A DNA stretch of 64,000 nucleotides from Mycobacterium sp. AZCC_0083 (GCF_014202335.1 NZ_JACHGP010000026.1:34682-98681), one strand, 5' to 3'; shown: positions 7,416 through 16,948, counted from the first letter of the stretch. The notes: generated by a model from the sequence alone, not told the origin. Program-made: numbers and translations.

Positions 7416-9343
7416 AGCTGTACGGGGTACGTCGGCTCGCTGATCGCGGGCGTGACGCTGTGCTCGACGAAGATCGCGTGCCACAGCATGAAGATCAGCA
7501 CGGTCCACAGTCTGCGGCTGTGATCGGTGACGCCGTTGCGGTGTTCGTCGAGCATCCGGCGCACGGCGTCGAGGTCAACCAGATGGCCTGCCTGCGAAGC
7601 CGCCACCGTCGCATAAGCCCAGTCGAGCAGTTCGCCCGCACGAAGCCAGTGCCGGATCGGCACGGGGAAGCCGAGCTTCGGGCGGTTGAGCACGTGCGCG
7701 GGCACGATCGGCTCCAGCGCGCGGCGCAGCGCGTACTTCGTCGTGGACCGGGTGATCTTCTGGTCATACGGCAGCTTGCTTGCCACCGCGAACACCTCGG
7801 GGTCAAGGAACGGCACCCGCAGTTCCAGTGAATTGGCCATGGTCATCTTGTCGGCCTTGACCAGGATGTCGCCGCGCAGCCAGGTGAACAGGTCGATGTG
7901 CTGCATGCGCGCGACGGGATCCCACCCATCGGAGGACGCGTAGAGCGGCGCGGTGACGTCGGTGTGGGTCCACTCCGGCCGGAATCCGGGCAGCGCCGCC
8001 CGCAACTGCTCGTCGGAGAAGCTGCGCGCGTTGCCGTAGTAGCGCTCCTCGAGCGTCAATGATCCGCGATGCAGCAGGCTCTTGCCCCGCATCCCGGCGG
8101 GCAGCGGCTTGCTGGCCTTGCCGAGGGATCGGCGCACCGGCCGGGGCAGATAGTCGAATGCCTTCAGCGACAACGGTTCCCGGTAGATCGTGTAGCCACC
8201 GAACAGCTCGTCGGCGCCCTCACCGCTGAGCACCACCTTGACGTGCTTGCGCGCCTCTCGCGCGATGAAGAACAGCGGCACCAGAGCGGGGTCGGCGACG
8301 GGTTCGTCCAGATACCAGACGATTTCGGGCAGCGCCGCGACGAATTCGGCCTGACTGACCACCTTCGTCACGTGCCGCGCCCCGATGGCCTCCGCCGATG
8401 CCACCGCGACGTCGACCTCGGAGAAGCCCTCGCGTTCGAACCCGGTGGTAAACGTGATCAGCCGCGGGTTGTGCCGCATCGCCAGCGCCGCGATTGCGGT
8501 CGAGTCGATGCCGCCGGACAGGAACGCGCCGACCGTGACGTCAGCCCGCATGTGCTTGGCGACCGAGTCCTCGAGGACCGCGGTGATCTCGTCGTAGCGC
8601 TCCTGCTCGGAGCCCGCGTTGAAGGCGACGGCCTTGAACTTCGGTTCGAAGTACCGGGTCACGACGGGTGCCTGCCCTGGCCGGATGCGGGCGTAGCTGC
8701 CCGATTCGAGCCGTCGGATGCCGCGCTGCAGCGTCTCGGGTTCCGGCACGTACTGCAACACCGTGTAGTGCTGTACGGCGCGCTCGTCGATGGCGACGTC
8801 GAAGCCTGCGGTGGGCGCGAGGTCGAGCAGGCACTTCTTCTCGCTGCCGACGGCGGTGCCGCCAGGACCTGTCGCCATGTACAGCGGCTTGATGCCGAAG
8901 GGGTCACGTGCGCAGAACAACTCGCCTTCCACCGTGTCCCACAGCGCGAAGGCGAACATGCCCCGCAACCGGGTCAGAACCGCGGTGCCCCAGTAGTGGT
9001 AGCCGGCGAGGATCGCCTCGCCGTCGCCTTCGGTGGCGAACACCGCGCCGTGGTCACGGGCGAGCTCGTCGCGAAGTTCGAGGTAGTTGTAGATCTCGCC
9101 GTTGAACACGAGCACGTAGCGGTCCGATGCCTCGGGCGGGCCCCAGCGCAGCGGTTGGTGACTGTGCGCGATGTCGATGATCGACAACCGGTTGAAACCC
9201 AGCACGACGGAGCCGTCCGACCAGGTGCCCGGCTCGTCGGGGCCGCGATGACGCATCAGGTGGGAGGCCCCCGACACCGCGTCGACGGCCTCGGTGGTGA
9301 CGTCGATGGACGGATCAGTCAGATAGGCCAGAAGTCCGCACAC
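7412..9343 (-). CDS. asnB: Glutamine-dependent asparagine synthase
   Basis: A 643-residue enzyme with an N-terminal class II glutaminase domain (about 1-210) and a C-terminal ATP-pyrophosphatase synthetase domain with the SGGIDSTA P-loop near residue 275. It makes asparagine from aspartate and may also amidate wall precursors. I choose the GTG at 9343 because the next codon is Cys2, which must be N-terminal after processing to act as the glutaminase nucleophile, and a -10 hexamer lies 6 bases before it. A longer upstream frame would bury that cysteine. Confidence 0.95.
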   Translation of the reverse strand: MCGLLAYLTDPSIDVTTEAVDAVSGASHLMRHRGPDEPGTWSDGSVVLGFNRLSIIDIAHSHQPLRWGPPEASDRYVLVFNGEIYNYLELRDELARDHGAVFATEGDGEAILAGYHYWGTAVLTRLRGMFAFALWDTVEGELFCARDPFGIKPLYMATGPGGTAVGSEKKCLLDLAPTAGFDVAIDERAVQHYTVLQYVPEPETLQRGIRRLESGSYARIRPGQAPVVTRYFEPKFKAVAFNAGSEQERYDEITAVLEDSVAKHMRADVTVGAFLSGGIDSTAIAALAMRHNPRLITFTTGFEREGFSEVDVAVASAEAIGARHVTKVVSQAEFVAALPEIVWYLDEPVADPALVPLFFIAREARKHVKVVLSGEGADELFGGYTIYREPLSLKAFDYLPRPVRRSLGKASKPLPAGMRGKSLLHRGSLTLEERYYGNARSFSDEQLRAALPGFRPEWTHTDVTAPLYASSDGWDPVARMQHIDLFTWLRGDILVKADKMTMANSLELRVPFLDPEVFAVASKLPYDQKITRSTTKYALRRALEPIVPAHVLNRPKLGFPVPIRHWLRAGELLDWAYATVAASQAGHLVDLDAVRRMLDEHRNGVTDHSRRLWTVLIFMLWHAIFVEHSVTPAISEPTYPVQL

Positions 9344-9349
9344 CGCGCC

Positions 9350-9355
9350 AGTATG
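9350..9355 (-). promoter_or_regulatory. -10 element for asnB
   Basis: CATACT on the minus strand, 6 bases before the GTG of asnB, predicting a leaderless message. It supports the start that leaves Cys2 at the N-terminus. Confidence 0.5.
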
Positions 9356-9430
9356 CCGGTTCGGTGAGGTGTATCGAGACTCGGTTCCACCACATTCCCC
9401 GGTCGCTTCGCTCCTGCCCTCCACGGTGGT

Positions 9431-9443
9431 CTACGCTGCGTAG
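9431..9443. promoter_or_regulatory. Perfect palindrome upstream of ctaC
   Basis: CTACGC-T-GCGTAG is a perfect 6-base inverted repeat around one central base, 39 bases before the ctaC start codon in the asnB/ctaC divergent region. Its size and place fit an operator or a promoter-overlapping site. No regulator can be assigned from sequence. Confidence 0.35.
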
Positions 9444-9481
9444 TATTCGCCTAGCTTCACCGACTTCTAGGAGGCGCCAAC

Positions 9482-10513
9482 GTGTCCGCTCGTGGGCTCC
9501 GATTGGTCGCGTTGTCAGTGGTTTTGGGTGGGACGACGCTCCTGCTCAGCGGGTGCAGCTGGTCGGAGGTGCTCGGCCTCGGATGGCCGTACGGCATCAC
9601 TCCCGAAGGCAAGCTAAACCGCGAGCTGTGGATCGGTTCGGTGATCGCCTCACTGGTGGTCGGCGTCATGGTCTGGGCCCTGATCTTCTGGACTAGCGCG
9701 TTCCATCGGAAGAAGAAGACCGACACCGAATTGCCGCGCCAGTTCGGCTACAACATGCCTTTGGAATTGGTGCTCACCGTGGTGCCCTTCCTGATCATCT
9801 CGGTGCTCTTCTACTTCACCGTCGTGGTGCAGGAGAAGATGCTGCACAAGGACCCCAATCCCGAGGTCGTGATCGACGTCACGGCGTTCCAGTGGAACTG
9901 GAAGTTCGGCTACCAAAAGATCGCCTTCACCGACGGCACGCTGAGCTACGACGGCGCCGACCCGGCCCGCAAGGCCGCCATGGCGTCCAAGCCCGAGGGG
10001 GTGGACGCCCACGGTGAGGAAATCGTCGGCCCGATCCGCGGCCTCAACCCCGAGGACCGCACCTACCTGAACTTCGACAAGGTCGAGACCATCGGCACCA
10101 GCACCGAGATCCCGATTCTGGTGCTGCCCAAGGGCAAGCGCATCGAATTCCAGATCGCGTCGGCCGACGTGATCCACGGATTCTGGGTGCCCGAGTTCCT
10201 GTTCAAGCGCGACGTCATGCCCGACCCCGCGGCCAACCACTCGGACAACGTCTTCCAGATCAGCACCATCGAGCGGACCGGCGCATTCGTCGGTCGCTGC
10301 ACCGAGATGTGCGGCACCTACCACTCGATGATGAACTTCGAGGTGCGCGTCGTTGAGCCCAACGACTTCAAGGCCTACCTTCAGTACCGCGAGGACCACC
10401 CGAACGGGACGAACGCCGACGCGCTGCGGGCCATCGGTCTGCCGCCGGAGGCGGTCACCACGCACCCGTTCGAGACGCGTCGCGGCGAGCAGGCACCCCA
10501 GGCGAGCAAGTAG
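9482..10513 (+). CDS. ctaC: Cytochrome c oxidase subunit II (CuA subunit, lipoprotein)
   Basis: Subunit II of the aa3 oxidase takes electrons from the bc1 complex through its CuA site. The 343-residue protein has a lipoprotein signal with lipobox LSGC (Cys25), two membrane helices at roughly 55-80 and 95-115, and a periplasmic cupredoxin domain. The CuA ligands are in GRCTEMCGTYHSMM. A strong AGGAGG precedes the GTG start. ctaF follows after 9 bases; the other bc1-aa3 genes lie in the opposed operon downstream. Confidence 0.96.
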   Translation: MSARGLRLVALSVVLGGTTLLLSGCSWSEVLGLGWPYGITPEGKLNRELWIGSVIASLVVGVMVWALIFWTSAFHRKKKTDTELPRQFGYNMPLELVLTVVPFLIISVLFYFTVVVQEKMLHKDPNPEVVIDVTAFQWNWKFGYQKIAFTDGTLSYDGADPARKAAMASKPEGVDAHGEEIVGPIRGLNPEDRTYLNFDKVETIGTSTEIPILVLPKGKRIEFQIASADVIHGFWVPEFLFKRDVMPDPAANHSDNVFQISTIERTGAFVGRCTEMCGTYHSMMNFEVRVVEPNDFKAYLQYREDHPNGTNADALRAIGLPPEAVTTHPFETRRGEQAPQASK

Positions 10514-10522
10514 GGACATCGC

Positions 10523-10942
10523 ATGCACATCGAAGCCAGGCTGTTCGAGTTCCTGACCGCGTTCTTCGCCCTCTGCACCGTCTTGTACGGGACGCTGACG
10601 GCCCTCTACGCCTATGGCGGCATCGAATGGGCGGGCACCACCGCATTGGTGCTCACCACGGGCCTGACCCTCATCACCGGCACGTTCTTCCGGTTCGTCG
10701 CGCGCCGTCTCGACACCCGACCCGAGGACTACGAGGACGCCGAGATCTCCGACGGCGCGGGGGAGCTCGGCTTCTACAGCCCGGGCAGCTGGTGGCCGCT
10801 GCTGATCGCGCTGTCCGCGTCGGTGACCGCGGTCGCGGTCGCGTTGTGGCTGCCATGGTTGATCGCCGCGGGGGCGGTACTCGTGCTCGCGACGGCTGCC
10901 GGCCTGGTGTTCGAGTACTACACCGGACCCGAGAAGCACTGA
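10523..10942 (+). CDS. ctaF: Cytochrome c oxidase polypeptide IV
   Basis: A 139-residue four-helix membrane subunit (CtaF) specific to actinobacterial bc1-aa3 supercomplexes, Rv2199c-like. It begins MHIEARLFEFLTAFFALCTVLYG and is 9 bases behind ctaC, so the two are one operon. Four hydrophobic segments are evident, with a short charged loop (RRLDTRPEDYEDAEI) between the second and third. Confidence 0.92.
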   Translation: MHIEARLFEFLTAFFALCTVLYGTLTALYAYGGIEWAGTTALVLTTGLTLITGTFFRFVARRLDTRPEDYEDAEISDGAGELGFYSPGSWWPLLIALSASVTAVAVALWLPWLIAAGAVLVLATAAGLVFEYYTGPEKH

Positions 10943-10950
10943 CCCGCACC

Positions 10951-10972
10951 GGGCCGGGTCACGATACGGCCC
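10951..10972 (+). terminator. Hairpin after ctaF
   Basis: GGGCCG pairs with CGGCCC around a 10-base loop, 9 bases behind the ctaF stop. There is no T-run after it, as is common for mycobacterial termination hairpins. Confidence 0.4.
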
Positions 10973-11100
10973 CAGTTGACCGACGTACGGCATCACGAGA
11001 TCCGCTCAACCGTCCCGTTGGGTACTGTTGCCGAGGCACGGTCAGTCACAGTCTCCGAGGTGACGTCGCGCCGATTGGCAGTCGAGAAGGACAGGCGTAG

Positions 11101-11913
11101 ATGAGCGGGCCGAATCCTCCTGGGTCGGACGAACCGGCGCAGGAAAAGACCAGCACCGGCGAGACCGAGATCTATTCGCGGGCGTACTCCGCTCCCGAAT
11201 CCGAGCAGTTCACCAGCGGGCCGTACGTACCGCCCGACCCGGCGCTCTACGACTACGACACCCACGAGCCGGTGAACGAACTGGCCAACGATGAACCGCC
11301 ACCGCGCTGGCCGTGGATCGTCGGCGTGGTTGCCATCATCGCCGCAGTCGCGCTCGTCACGTCGGTAACGGTGCTTGTCGCCCGTACCGATAACGAAAAC
11401 CTTGCGACGCCGTCGACGAGCACCAGCAAGTCCGCGCCTCCCGTGCAGGACGAGATCACCACGACCACCAGCACGACGACGCCTCCGCCACCGCCTCCTC
11501 CGCCGCCCCCGACCACCGAGGAACCGCCGCCCCCGCCGCCGGAGACGGTCACCGTGACCCAGGAGCCCGCGCCGCCCGTCGTCGAAGCACCGGCACCGCC
11601 GCCGCCGTCGGCTGTGCTGCCCACGACGAGCGTGCAGGCCGGGCCGAGGTTCATCACCTATACCGTCACCGGCACGAAGGCGCCGCTGGACCGCATCTCG
11701 GTCACCTACACCGATGCGTCGGGTCGCCAGCGCACCCAACAGAACGTGTACATCCCGTGGTCACTGACGGTGACCCCGATCTCGATGTCTGAATTCGGCT
11801 CGGTGCAGGCCTCCAGCCTGTTGCGGTTGAGCAGGCTGAACTGTTCGATCACCACGAGCGACGGTCAGACGATCGCGTCGCAGAACAACAACGACTGGCA
11901 GACCAACTGTTGA
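11101..11913 (+). CDS. mmpS3: MmpS3-like membrane protein
   Basis: A 270-residue MmpS-family protein. A cytoplasmic N-terminus of about 60 residues is followed by one membrane helix (about 64-91), a long low-complexity Thr/Pro linker with runs of prolines, and a C-terminal MmpS domain of about 100 residues. MmpS proteins usually partner MmpL lipid transporters, but MmpS3 is an orphan at this locus and has been linked to cell growth and division. A Shine-Dalgarno GAGAAGGA precedes the ATG. The stop TGA shares its A with the next ATG. Confidence 0.85.
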   Translation: MSGPNPPGSDEPAQEKTSTGETEIYSRAYSAPESEQFTSGPYVPPDPALYDYDTHEPVNELANDEPPPRWPWIVGVVAIIAAVALVTSVTVLVARTDNENLATPSTSTSKSAPPVQDEITTTTSTTTPPPPPPPPPPTTEEPPPPPPETVTVTQEPAPPVVEAPAPPPPSAVLPTTSVQAGPRFITYTVTGTKAPLDRISVTYTDASGRQRTQQNVYIPWSLTVTPISMSEFGSVQASSLLRLSRLNCSITTSDGQTIASQNNNDWQTNC

Positions 11914-12554
11914 TGACACAAGACGACACGAGCCGACCGCGGCTCAATCCCGGCACCTTGGACCAAACCGACCGCATTCTGGCCGCCGTGTGTGCGGCGC
12001 TCTGGTTGGCCGCCCTCGGGGCGGGAGTGGCCGCCGTCGTGGCTCTGGTGGACCTTGGCAGTGACCACACGGCCACCACCTCCGGTTCGGATACGCCGTG
12101 GCTGCTGTACGCGGTGATCGCAATCTCGGCCGCCGTCATCGTCGGCGCGGTGCCGCTGCTGATCCGGGCCAGGCGCTCCGCCGTCGGCGGCACCCCGCGA
12201 CCCGCCGCCCGCACCGCGACCACGGAACGGGCCGGGTTCGGCGATCCGGTCGCGGCCACCACCAGACTGAGCACGGTGGGCGGTCCGGCCATCCGCCGCA
12301 GCGCGGTGCCGCCTGCGAGCAGCCGCGTCGGCTTCCCGACCGCTGCCGTCGACCAGATTTGGCTGCGCAGCTCCCTCGTCATTGCTGGCGCGATCGGCGC
12401 GGCGACGGCGCTGATCGGTGTCGGCACGTATCTCATGGCGACCGAGAGCGACACTGCGGGATGGGTCGCCTACGGGCTGGCCGCCATCGTCACGGTGGGG
12501 ATGCCGGCCGTCCCGTGGTTCTTCCTGCGCCAGCTGCGCGACGTCCTGGCCTGA
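11913..12554 (+). CDS. Four-helix conserved membrane protein (Rv2197c-like)
   Basis: A 213-residue protein of unknown function with four predicted membrane helices, two near the N-terminus and two near the C-terminus, separated by a ~60-residue basic Arg/Pro-rich cytoplasmic segment. It starts at ATG 11913, overlapping the mmpS3 stop by one base (TGATG), so translation is coupled to mmpS3. A TTG at 11910 is a possible alternative. It converges toward qcrB with a 95-base gap in which I see no clear terminator. Confidence 0.75.
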   Translation: MTQDDTSRPRLNPGTLDQTDRILAAVCAALWLAALGAGVAAVVALVDLGSDHTATTSGSDTPWLLYAVIAISAAVIVGAVPLLIRARRSAVGGTPRPAARTATTERAGFGDPVAATTRLSTVGGPAIRRSAVPPASSRVGFPTAAVDQIWLRSSLVIAGAIGAATALIGVGTYLMATESDTAGWVAYGLAAIVTVGMPAVPWFFLRQLRDVLA

Positions 12555-12649
12555 CGCTACGTCGGCGAGATCTGTCCGAGGGTCGTTGGCAGCGCAATTC
12601 CACAGCCGTGGTGCAGATGTCGGCGCGGCGAGAAGCTAGCCCCGACCGA

Positions 12650-14299
12650 TCAGTGATGACCGTTCGAGGAGCCGTTCCCGTTGGAGCCGTGCTCGTCGTC
12701 CTGGTATTCCTTGAGCGCGATGATTCCCTTGCGTTCGGTCGCGTGTGCGGCCTCGGCCAGGGCGTCGCTCTCGGACACGGGGTCGGCGAAGAGGAAGCTG
12801 CCGGTACCCGTTGCGCCGCCGGAGCCCAGCTTGTTCATCCGCTTGGGCAGAGGTGCGCCCTGGTACTCCAGCGGAATCGGGTGGCCGTGGTCGTCGACCG
12901 GGCCGAGTGGCTGGTGCAGCTCGATGTAGGCGCCGTGGGGCAGGCGCTTGAGGATGCCCGTCTCGATGCCGTGCTCGAGCACCGCGCGGTCGCTGCGCTG
13001 CAGTCCGACACACCACCGGTAGGTGAGGTAGTAGACGATCGCGGGCAGCACCACCATGCCGATGCGGCCGATCCACGTGGTCGCGTTCAACGAGATGTGG
13101 AACTTGAGCGCGATGATGTCGTTCATGCACGCGAAGGTCAGCACCATGTAGAACGCGATGGTCATGGCGCCGATCGCGGTACGCACCGGAACGTCACGCG
13201 GCCGCTGCAGCAGGTTGTGGTGCGCGTTGTCGCCCGAGAACTTCTTCTCGAGGAACGGGTAGGCGATCAGGAGCGTGAAGACCAGGCCCATGATCAGCGC
13301 GACCGCGACGGCCGCGGGCACCGTGTGGCCGAACGGATAGATCTCCCACGCCGGCCACATACGGGCCATGCCGTCGGTCCACATCATGTAGAAGTCAGGC
13401 TGGCTGCCTGCCGAGATCTGGGAGGGCTTGTATGGGCCAAGCTGCCAGATCGGGTTGATCTGCAGCAGGCCACCCATCAGGCCGAGGATGCCGACGGTCA
13501 TGGCGAAGAACGCACCGGACTTGACCGCGAACACCGGCATGACGCGCACGCCGACGACGTTCTTCTCGGTGCGGCCGGGCCCGGGGAACTGGGTGTGCTT
13601 CTGGAACCACACGAGCGCCAGGTGAACGCCGATGAGCGCCAACATGATTCCGGGAATCAGCAGAATGTGAAGGGCGTACAGGCGCGGAATGATGATCTCA
13701 CCGGGGAAGTCGCCGCCGAAGAGCAGCCAGTGCAGCCAGGTTCCGATCACGGGCATGCCAAGCGTGATCGACGAGAACGCCGCCCGCAGGCCCGTGCCGG
13801 ACAGCAGATCGTCGGGCAGCGAGTAGCCGAAGTAACCCTCGAACATGGCCAGGATCAACAGGATCGAGCCGATGACCCAGTTGGCTTCACGTGGCCTGCG
13901 GAACGCTCCGGTGAAGAAGATGCGGGCCAGGTGCACCATGATCGACGCGGCGAACAGCAGCGCGGCCCAGTGGTGGATCTGGCGCACGAACAGGCCGCCG
14001 CGGACCTCGAAGCTGATGTCGAGCGTGGTTTCGTAGGCGCGCGACATCTGCACGCCGTTGAGCGGCTGGTACACGCCGTGGTAGGTGACCTCGGCCATGG
14101 ACGGATCGAAGAACAGCGTGAGGTACGTGCCGGTCAGGAGCAGGACGATGAAGCTGTAGAGGGCGATCTCCCCGAGCAGGAACGACCAGTGCGTCGGGAA
14201 GACCTTGTTGAGCTGTCTACGCACCGCAGCCGAGGGGTGGTAGCGCGAGTCGATCGCATCGCCTTGTGCGGCTGCCATCTCTGCAAGTTTTGTGCTCAT
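12650..14299 (-). CDS. qcrB: Cytochrome bc1 complex, cytochrome b subunit
   Basis: The 549-residue cytochrome b oxidises menaquinol in the bc1-aa3 supercomplex and is the subunit targeted by imidazopyridine (Q203-type) inhibitors. Eight or so membrane helices are visible; haem histidines lie in the helices containing HHWAALLFAASIMVH and YALHILLIPGIMLALIGVH. A mycobacterial C-terminal extension ends in a Gly/Asn/Ser/His tail. The ATG at 14299 overlaps the qcrA stop as ATGA; a longer frame upstream is spurious. Confidence 0.96.
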   Translation of the reverse strand: MSTKLAEMAAAQGDAIDSRYHPSAAVRRQLNKVFPTHWSFLLGEIALYSFIVLLLTGTYLTLFFDPSMAEVTYHGVYQPLNGVQMSRAYETTLDISFEVRGGLFVRQIHHWAALLFAASIMVHLARIFFTGAFRRPREANWVIGSILLILAMFEGYFGYSLPDDLLSGTGLRAAFSSITLGMPVIGTWLHWLLFGGDFPGEIIIPRLYALHILLIPGIMLALIGVHLALVWFQKHTQFPGPGRTEKNVVGVRVMPVFAVKSGAFFAMTVGILGLMGGLLQINPIWQLGPYKPSQISAGSQPDFYMMWTDGMARMWPAWEIYPFGHTVPAAVAVALIMGLVFTLLIAYPFLEKKFSGDNAHHNLLQRPRDVPVRTAIGAMTIAFYMVLTFACMNDIIALKFHISLNATTWIGRIGMVVLPAIVYYLTYRWCVGLQRSDRAVLEHGIETGILKRLPHGAYIELHQPLGPVDDHGHPIPLEYQGAPLPKRMNKLGSGGATGTGSFLFADPVSESDALAEAAHATERKGIIALKEYQDDEHGSNGNGSSNGHH

Positions 14300-15480
14300 G
14301 ACATTGAATTCCGTTCCCAGAAGGCCGGTCCGACGGGTTCGATGAAGTCTCCGTTTGCCACTAGGTAGCCATCTTTGTCGATGGTTACCGGAAGCTGGGC
14401 CAACGCGCGTGCCGCAGGGCCGAAGATCGGCCGTGCGAAATGCAGGGCGTCGAACTGCGACTGGTGGCACGGGCACAGGATGCGGTAGGTCTGCTGCTCG
14501 TAGAGCGACGACGGGCAGCCCAGGTGCGAGCACACCTTGGTGAATGCGTAGAGATCGCCGAAGTTGAAGCTCTCCTGGCCCTGTCGCTTGACGACGCGGT
14601 GTTCGTCCTCCGGCCGGATGCGGATCAGCATCACCGGGTTGCGCACGCCCATCGCGAGCTCGGTCAGCTTCTCGTGCGACTCGACAGTCGTTCCGTCACC
14701 GTCGGACTCGCGCCACGGGAACACGGTCTCCATGCCGCCCGCGTCGATGTCCTCTGGCCGCATCTTGACGAACGGCGACTCGCCTGGCACGCCGGTCGCC
14801 CGCGCCATGTAGATGGTCTCGCCGTGGAACCGCGGGGTCCAGCCCGACGTCCACAGCACGGCCTTCAGACCGTCGGCGGTCTTGACGACCGGCTTCCACG
14901 GGTTCTTGATCAGGCCACCGATGAACGCGACGGCCGTGCCGAGCCCGAACGCGCCGAGCCCGACGCCAAGCGACAGGCCAATCAGCTTGCGCCGCTTGAG
15001 GGTCGAACCCTCGAGTGCGTCGGTGAGGTTGGCCGCCACGGTCTTTCGCTGGAGCTCGGGGGAGGCGCCGTCGTGGCGATCCTGGATCGAGATCTCCTCG
15101 GGGATGAACTTCTTCTGGAAAAGCACGGCTCCGATGCCGATCGCCAGGATCGACAGGCCGAACGTGACGCCGTAGAGCGGGGTGGCGAGCGAATAGAGAA
15201 GTTCGCCCTTGGACCCGAACGGCTTGTACTCCCACGGCCAGAACAAGAAGACCAGCAGCAGCGCGAGACCCGAAAGGCCGCCGAACAGAAGCCAATACGA
15301 CACGGAGCGCTCGGCGCGCTTCTCGGCCTTGGTGCCCTCGACCGGCCAGCGTGGCTCCTTGAGGACCGTCTCGACGCCGTCGATCCGGCCGCCGAGCTGC
15401 ACGAGGTCCGCGCGTGACATCTCTGCCAGCTGGGCCTCGGTCGGCTCAAGTTCGTTGGGCGTGCCCTCCGAGTTGCTCAT
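14296..15480 (-). CDS. qcrA: Cytochrome bc1 complex, Rieske iron-sulfur subunit
   Basis: A 394-residue Rieske protein with the long actinobacterial N-terminus carrying three membrane helices (about 75-95, 115-135, 180-205) instead of one. The [2Fe-2S] ligands are in CSHLGC and CPCHQS near residues 330-350. It passes electrons from menaquinol to QcrC. Start and stop both overlap the neighbours as ATGA, so ctaE-qcrC-qcrA-qcrB is tightly coupled at these junctions. Confidence 0.96.
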   Translation of the reverse strand: MSNSEGTPNELEPTEAQLAEMSRADLVQLGGRIDGVETVLKEPRWPVEGTKAEKRAERSVSYWLLFGGLSGLALLLVFLFWPWEYKPFGSKGELLYSLATPLYGVTFGLSILAIGIGAVLFQKKFIPEEISIQDRHDGASPELQRKTVAANLTDALEGSTLKRRKLIGLSLGVGLGAFGLGTAVAFIGGLIKNPWKPVVKTADGLKAVLWTSGWTPRFHGETIYMARATGVPGESPFVKMRPEDIDAGGMETVFPWRESDGDGTTVESHEKLTELAMGVRNPVMLIRIRPEDEHRVVKRQGQESFNFGDLYAFTKVCSHLGCPSSLYEQQTYRILCPCHQSQFDALHFARPIFGPAARALAQLPVTIDKDGYLVANGDFIEPVGPAFWERNSMS

Positions 15481-16283
15481 GCTCGCGATCCGATCCACAT
15501 GGCCACGCCGATGATCGCGACCATCCCAATGATCCATGCCGCCATGCCCTCCGGCGCCGGGCCGAAGCCACCGAGGCCGTAGCCGCCGGGATCTGGCGTG
15601 TTCGTGGCCTCGTGGACGTAGGCGACGATGTCGCGCTTCTCCTCGGGGCTGAGCTGGCGGTCGCCGAACTTCGGCATGTTCTGCGGGCCGGTCAGCATCG
15701 CGGTGTAGATCTGCGCCGGCTCGGCCTCGTCGAGTGGCGGCGCGAACTTGCCCGAGGACAGCGCACCACCCTTGCCGGTGAAGTTGTGGCATGACGCGCA
15801 GTTGAGCCGGAACAGATCGCCACCACGGGCGACGTCGTCACCCATCAGCATGTCCTGGGCCACCGTGCCGTTCTGATCACGCGGGACGGTCGGACCGCCA
15901 CCGTTGGCCTGCACGTAGGCGCCGAGCGCGTCGATCTGATGCTCGTCGAAGATCGGGTCCTTGCGCGGGGCCTGCGCCTCGCCACGCATCGCAGGCATGC
16001 GACCGGTGGACACCTGGAAGTACACGGCGGCCTCGCCGGTACCGATCAGGCTGGGGCCGCGGTCGGGCACACCCTGCAGGTTGGCGCCGTGGCACGTCAC
16101 GCACGAGGTCTCGAAGAGCTGCTTGCCGGTGCGCAGCAGGCCGAGCTGCGACTCGTCGGCGACGGCAACCTGCGGCTGCGGCGTCAGGATGGCAACGAGG
16201 CCACCGGCGAAGGCGAGTCCGATCAGCAGCAACACTGCTGCCGAGAGGCGTCGGCGTAGCCGACGGCGGGACTTGCTGGTCAT
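15477..16283 (-). CDS. qcrC: Cytochrome bc1 complex, dihaem cytochrome c subunit
   Basis: A 268-residue membrane-anchored cytochrome cc with two haem c sites, CVTCH and CASCH, that replaces a soluble cytochrome c in actinobacteria and hands electrons to CuA of CtaC. There are an N-terminal signal-anchor after a basic stretch and a C-terminal helix (WIIGMVAIIGVAMWIG). I choose ATG 16283 because AGAAGGGG lies at good distance before it. A start at 16334 that overlaps the ctaE stop as ATGA and adds 17 residues is a real alternative. Confidence 0.93.
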   Translation of the reverse strand: MTSKSRRRLRRRLSAAVLLLIGLAFAGGLVAILTPQPQVAVADESQLGLLRTGKQLFETSCVTCHGANLQGVPDRGPSLIGTGEAAVYFQVSTGRMPAMRGEAQAPRKDPIFDEHQIDALGAYVQANGGGPTVPRDQNGTVAQDMLMGDDVARGGDLFRLNCASCHNFTGKGGALSSGKFAPPLDEAEPAQIYTAMLTGPQNMPKFGDRQLSPEEKRDIVAYVHEATNTPDPGGYGLGGFGPAPEGMAAWIIGMVAIIGVAMWIGSRA

Positions 16284-16330
16284 CGAACCCCTTCTCATCG
16301 GCTTTTTGGCTGGCTGCTCGTCAGTAGAGC

Positions 16331-16942
16331 TCATCGCACGAAGTAGATGGTGGCGAACAGAGCGATCCACACGATGTCGACGAAGTGCCAGTAGTACGAC
16401 ACGACGATCGCGGCGGTGGCCTGCGCAGGGGTGAACTTGCTCATCGTCGTCCGCATCAGCAGGAAGATGAACGCAACCAGGCCGCCGATGACGTGCAGGC
16501 CGTGGAATCCGGTGGCCAGGTAGAAGACCGAGCCGTAGGCGCTGCCGGGGATCGTCGTGCCGTGGGTGACCAAGTGGTAGTACTCGTAGGCCTGACCGCC
16601 GACGAAGAAGGCGCCCATCAGGAAGGTGATCAGGTACCAGCGCCGCAAGCCGTAGACGTCGCCGCGCTCGGCCGCGAACACACCCATCTGACAGGTGAAC
16701 GACGACGCGATGAGCACCAGGGTCACCGGCACTGCCTGATACAGGTTCAGCTCGGTGGGATGCGGCGGCCAGTCACCGGCAGCTTGGGCGCGTGCGGTGA
16801 AGTACATGGCGAATAACCCAGCAAAGAACATCAATTCGCTGGAAAGCCAGACTATGGTGCCGACACTGACCATATTGGGCCGGTTCAGCGAATGCACGCG
16901 GGCAGTGATCGCGGTTCCCGAGGTCCCTACAGCACTCGTCAC
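16331..16942 (-). CDS. ctaE: Cytochrome c oxidase subunit III
   Basis: A 203-residue membrane subunit III of the aa3 oxidase with about five helices. Typical motifs are IVWLSSELMFFAGLFAMYFTAR and YWHFVDIVWIALFATIYFVR at the C-terminus, with the conserved Glu and His of the family. It is the first gene of the ctaE-qcrCAB operon and starts with GTG directly behind a -10 hexamer, so the whole operon message is probably leaderless. Confidence 0.96.
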   Translation of the reverse strand: MTSAVGTSGTAITARVHSLNRPNMVSVGTIVWLSSELMFFAGLFAMYFTARAQAAGDWPPHPTELNLYQAVPVTLVLIASSFTCQMGVFAAERGDVYGLRRWYLITFLMGAFFVGGQAYEYYHLVTHGTTIPGSAYGSVFYLATGFHGLHVIGGLVAFIFLLMRTTMSKFTPAQATAAIVVSYYWHFVDIVWIALFATIYFVR

Positions 16943-16948
16943 ACATGA

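Noticed and set aside
8069..9367. A 432-codon open frame opposite asnB
   Set aside because: Antisense to a convincing asparagine synthase, no ribosome-binding site and no family motif.
12098..14368. A 756-codon plus-strand open frame opposite qcrB
   Set aside because: It lies antisense to a clear cytochrome b gene and its His/Asp/Arg composition is that of GC-rich shadow frames; no domain is recognisable.
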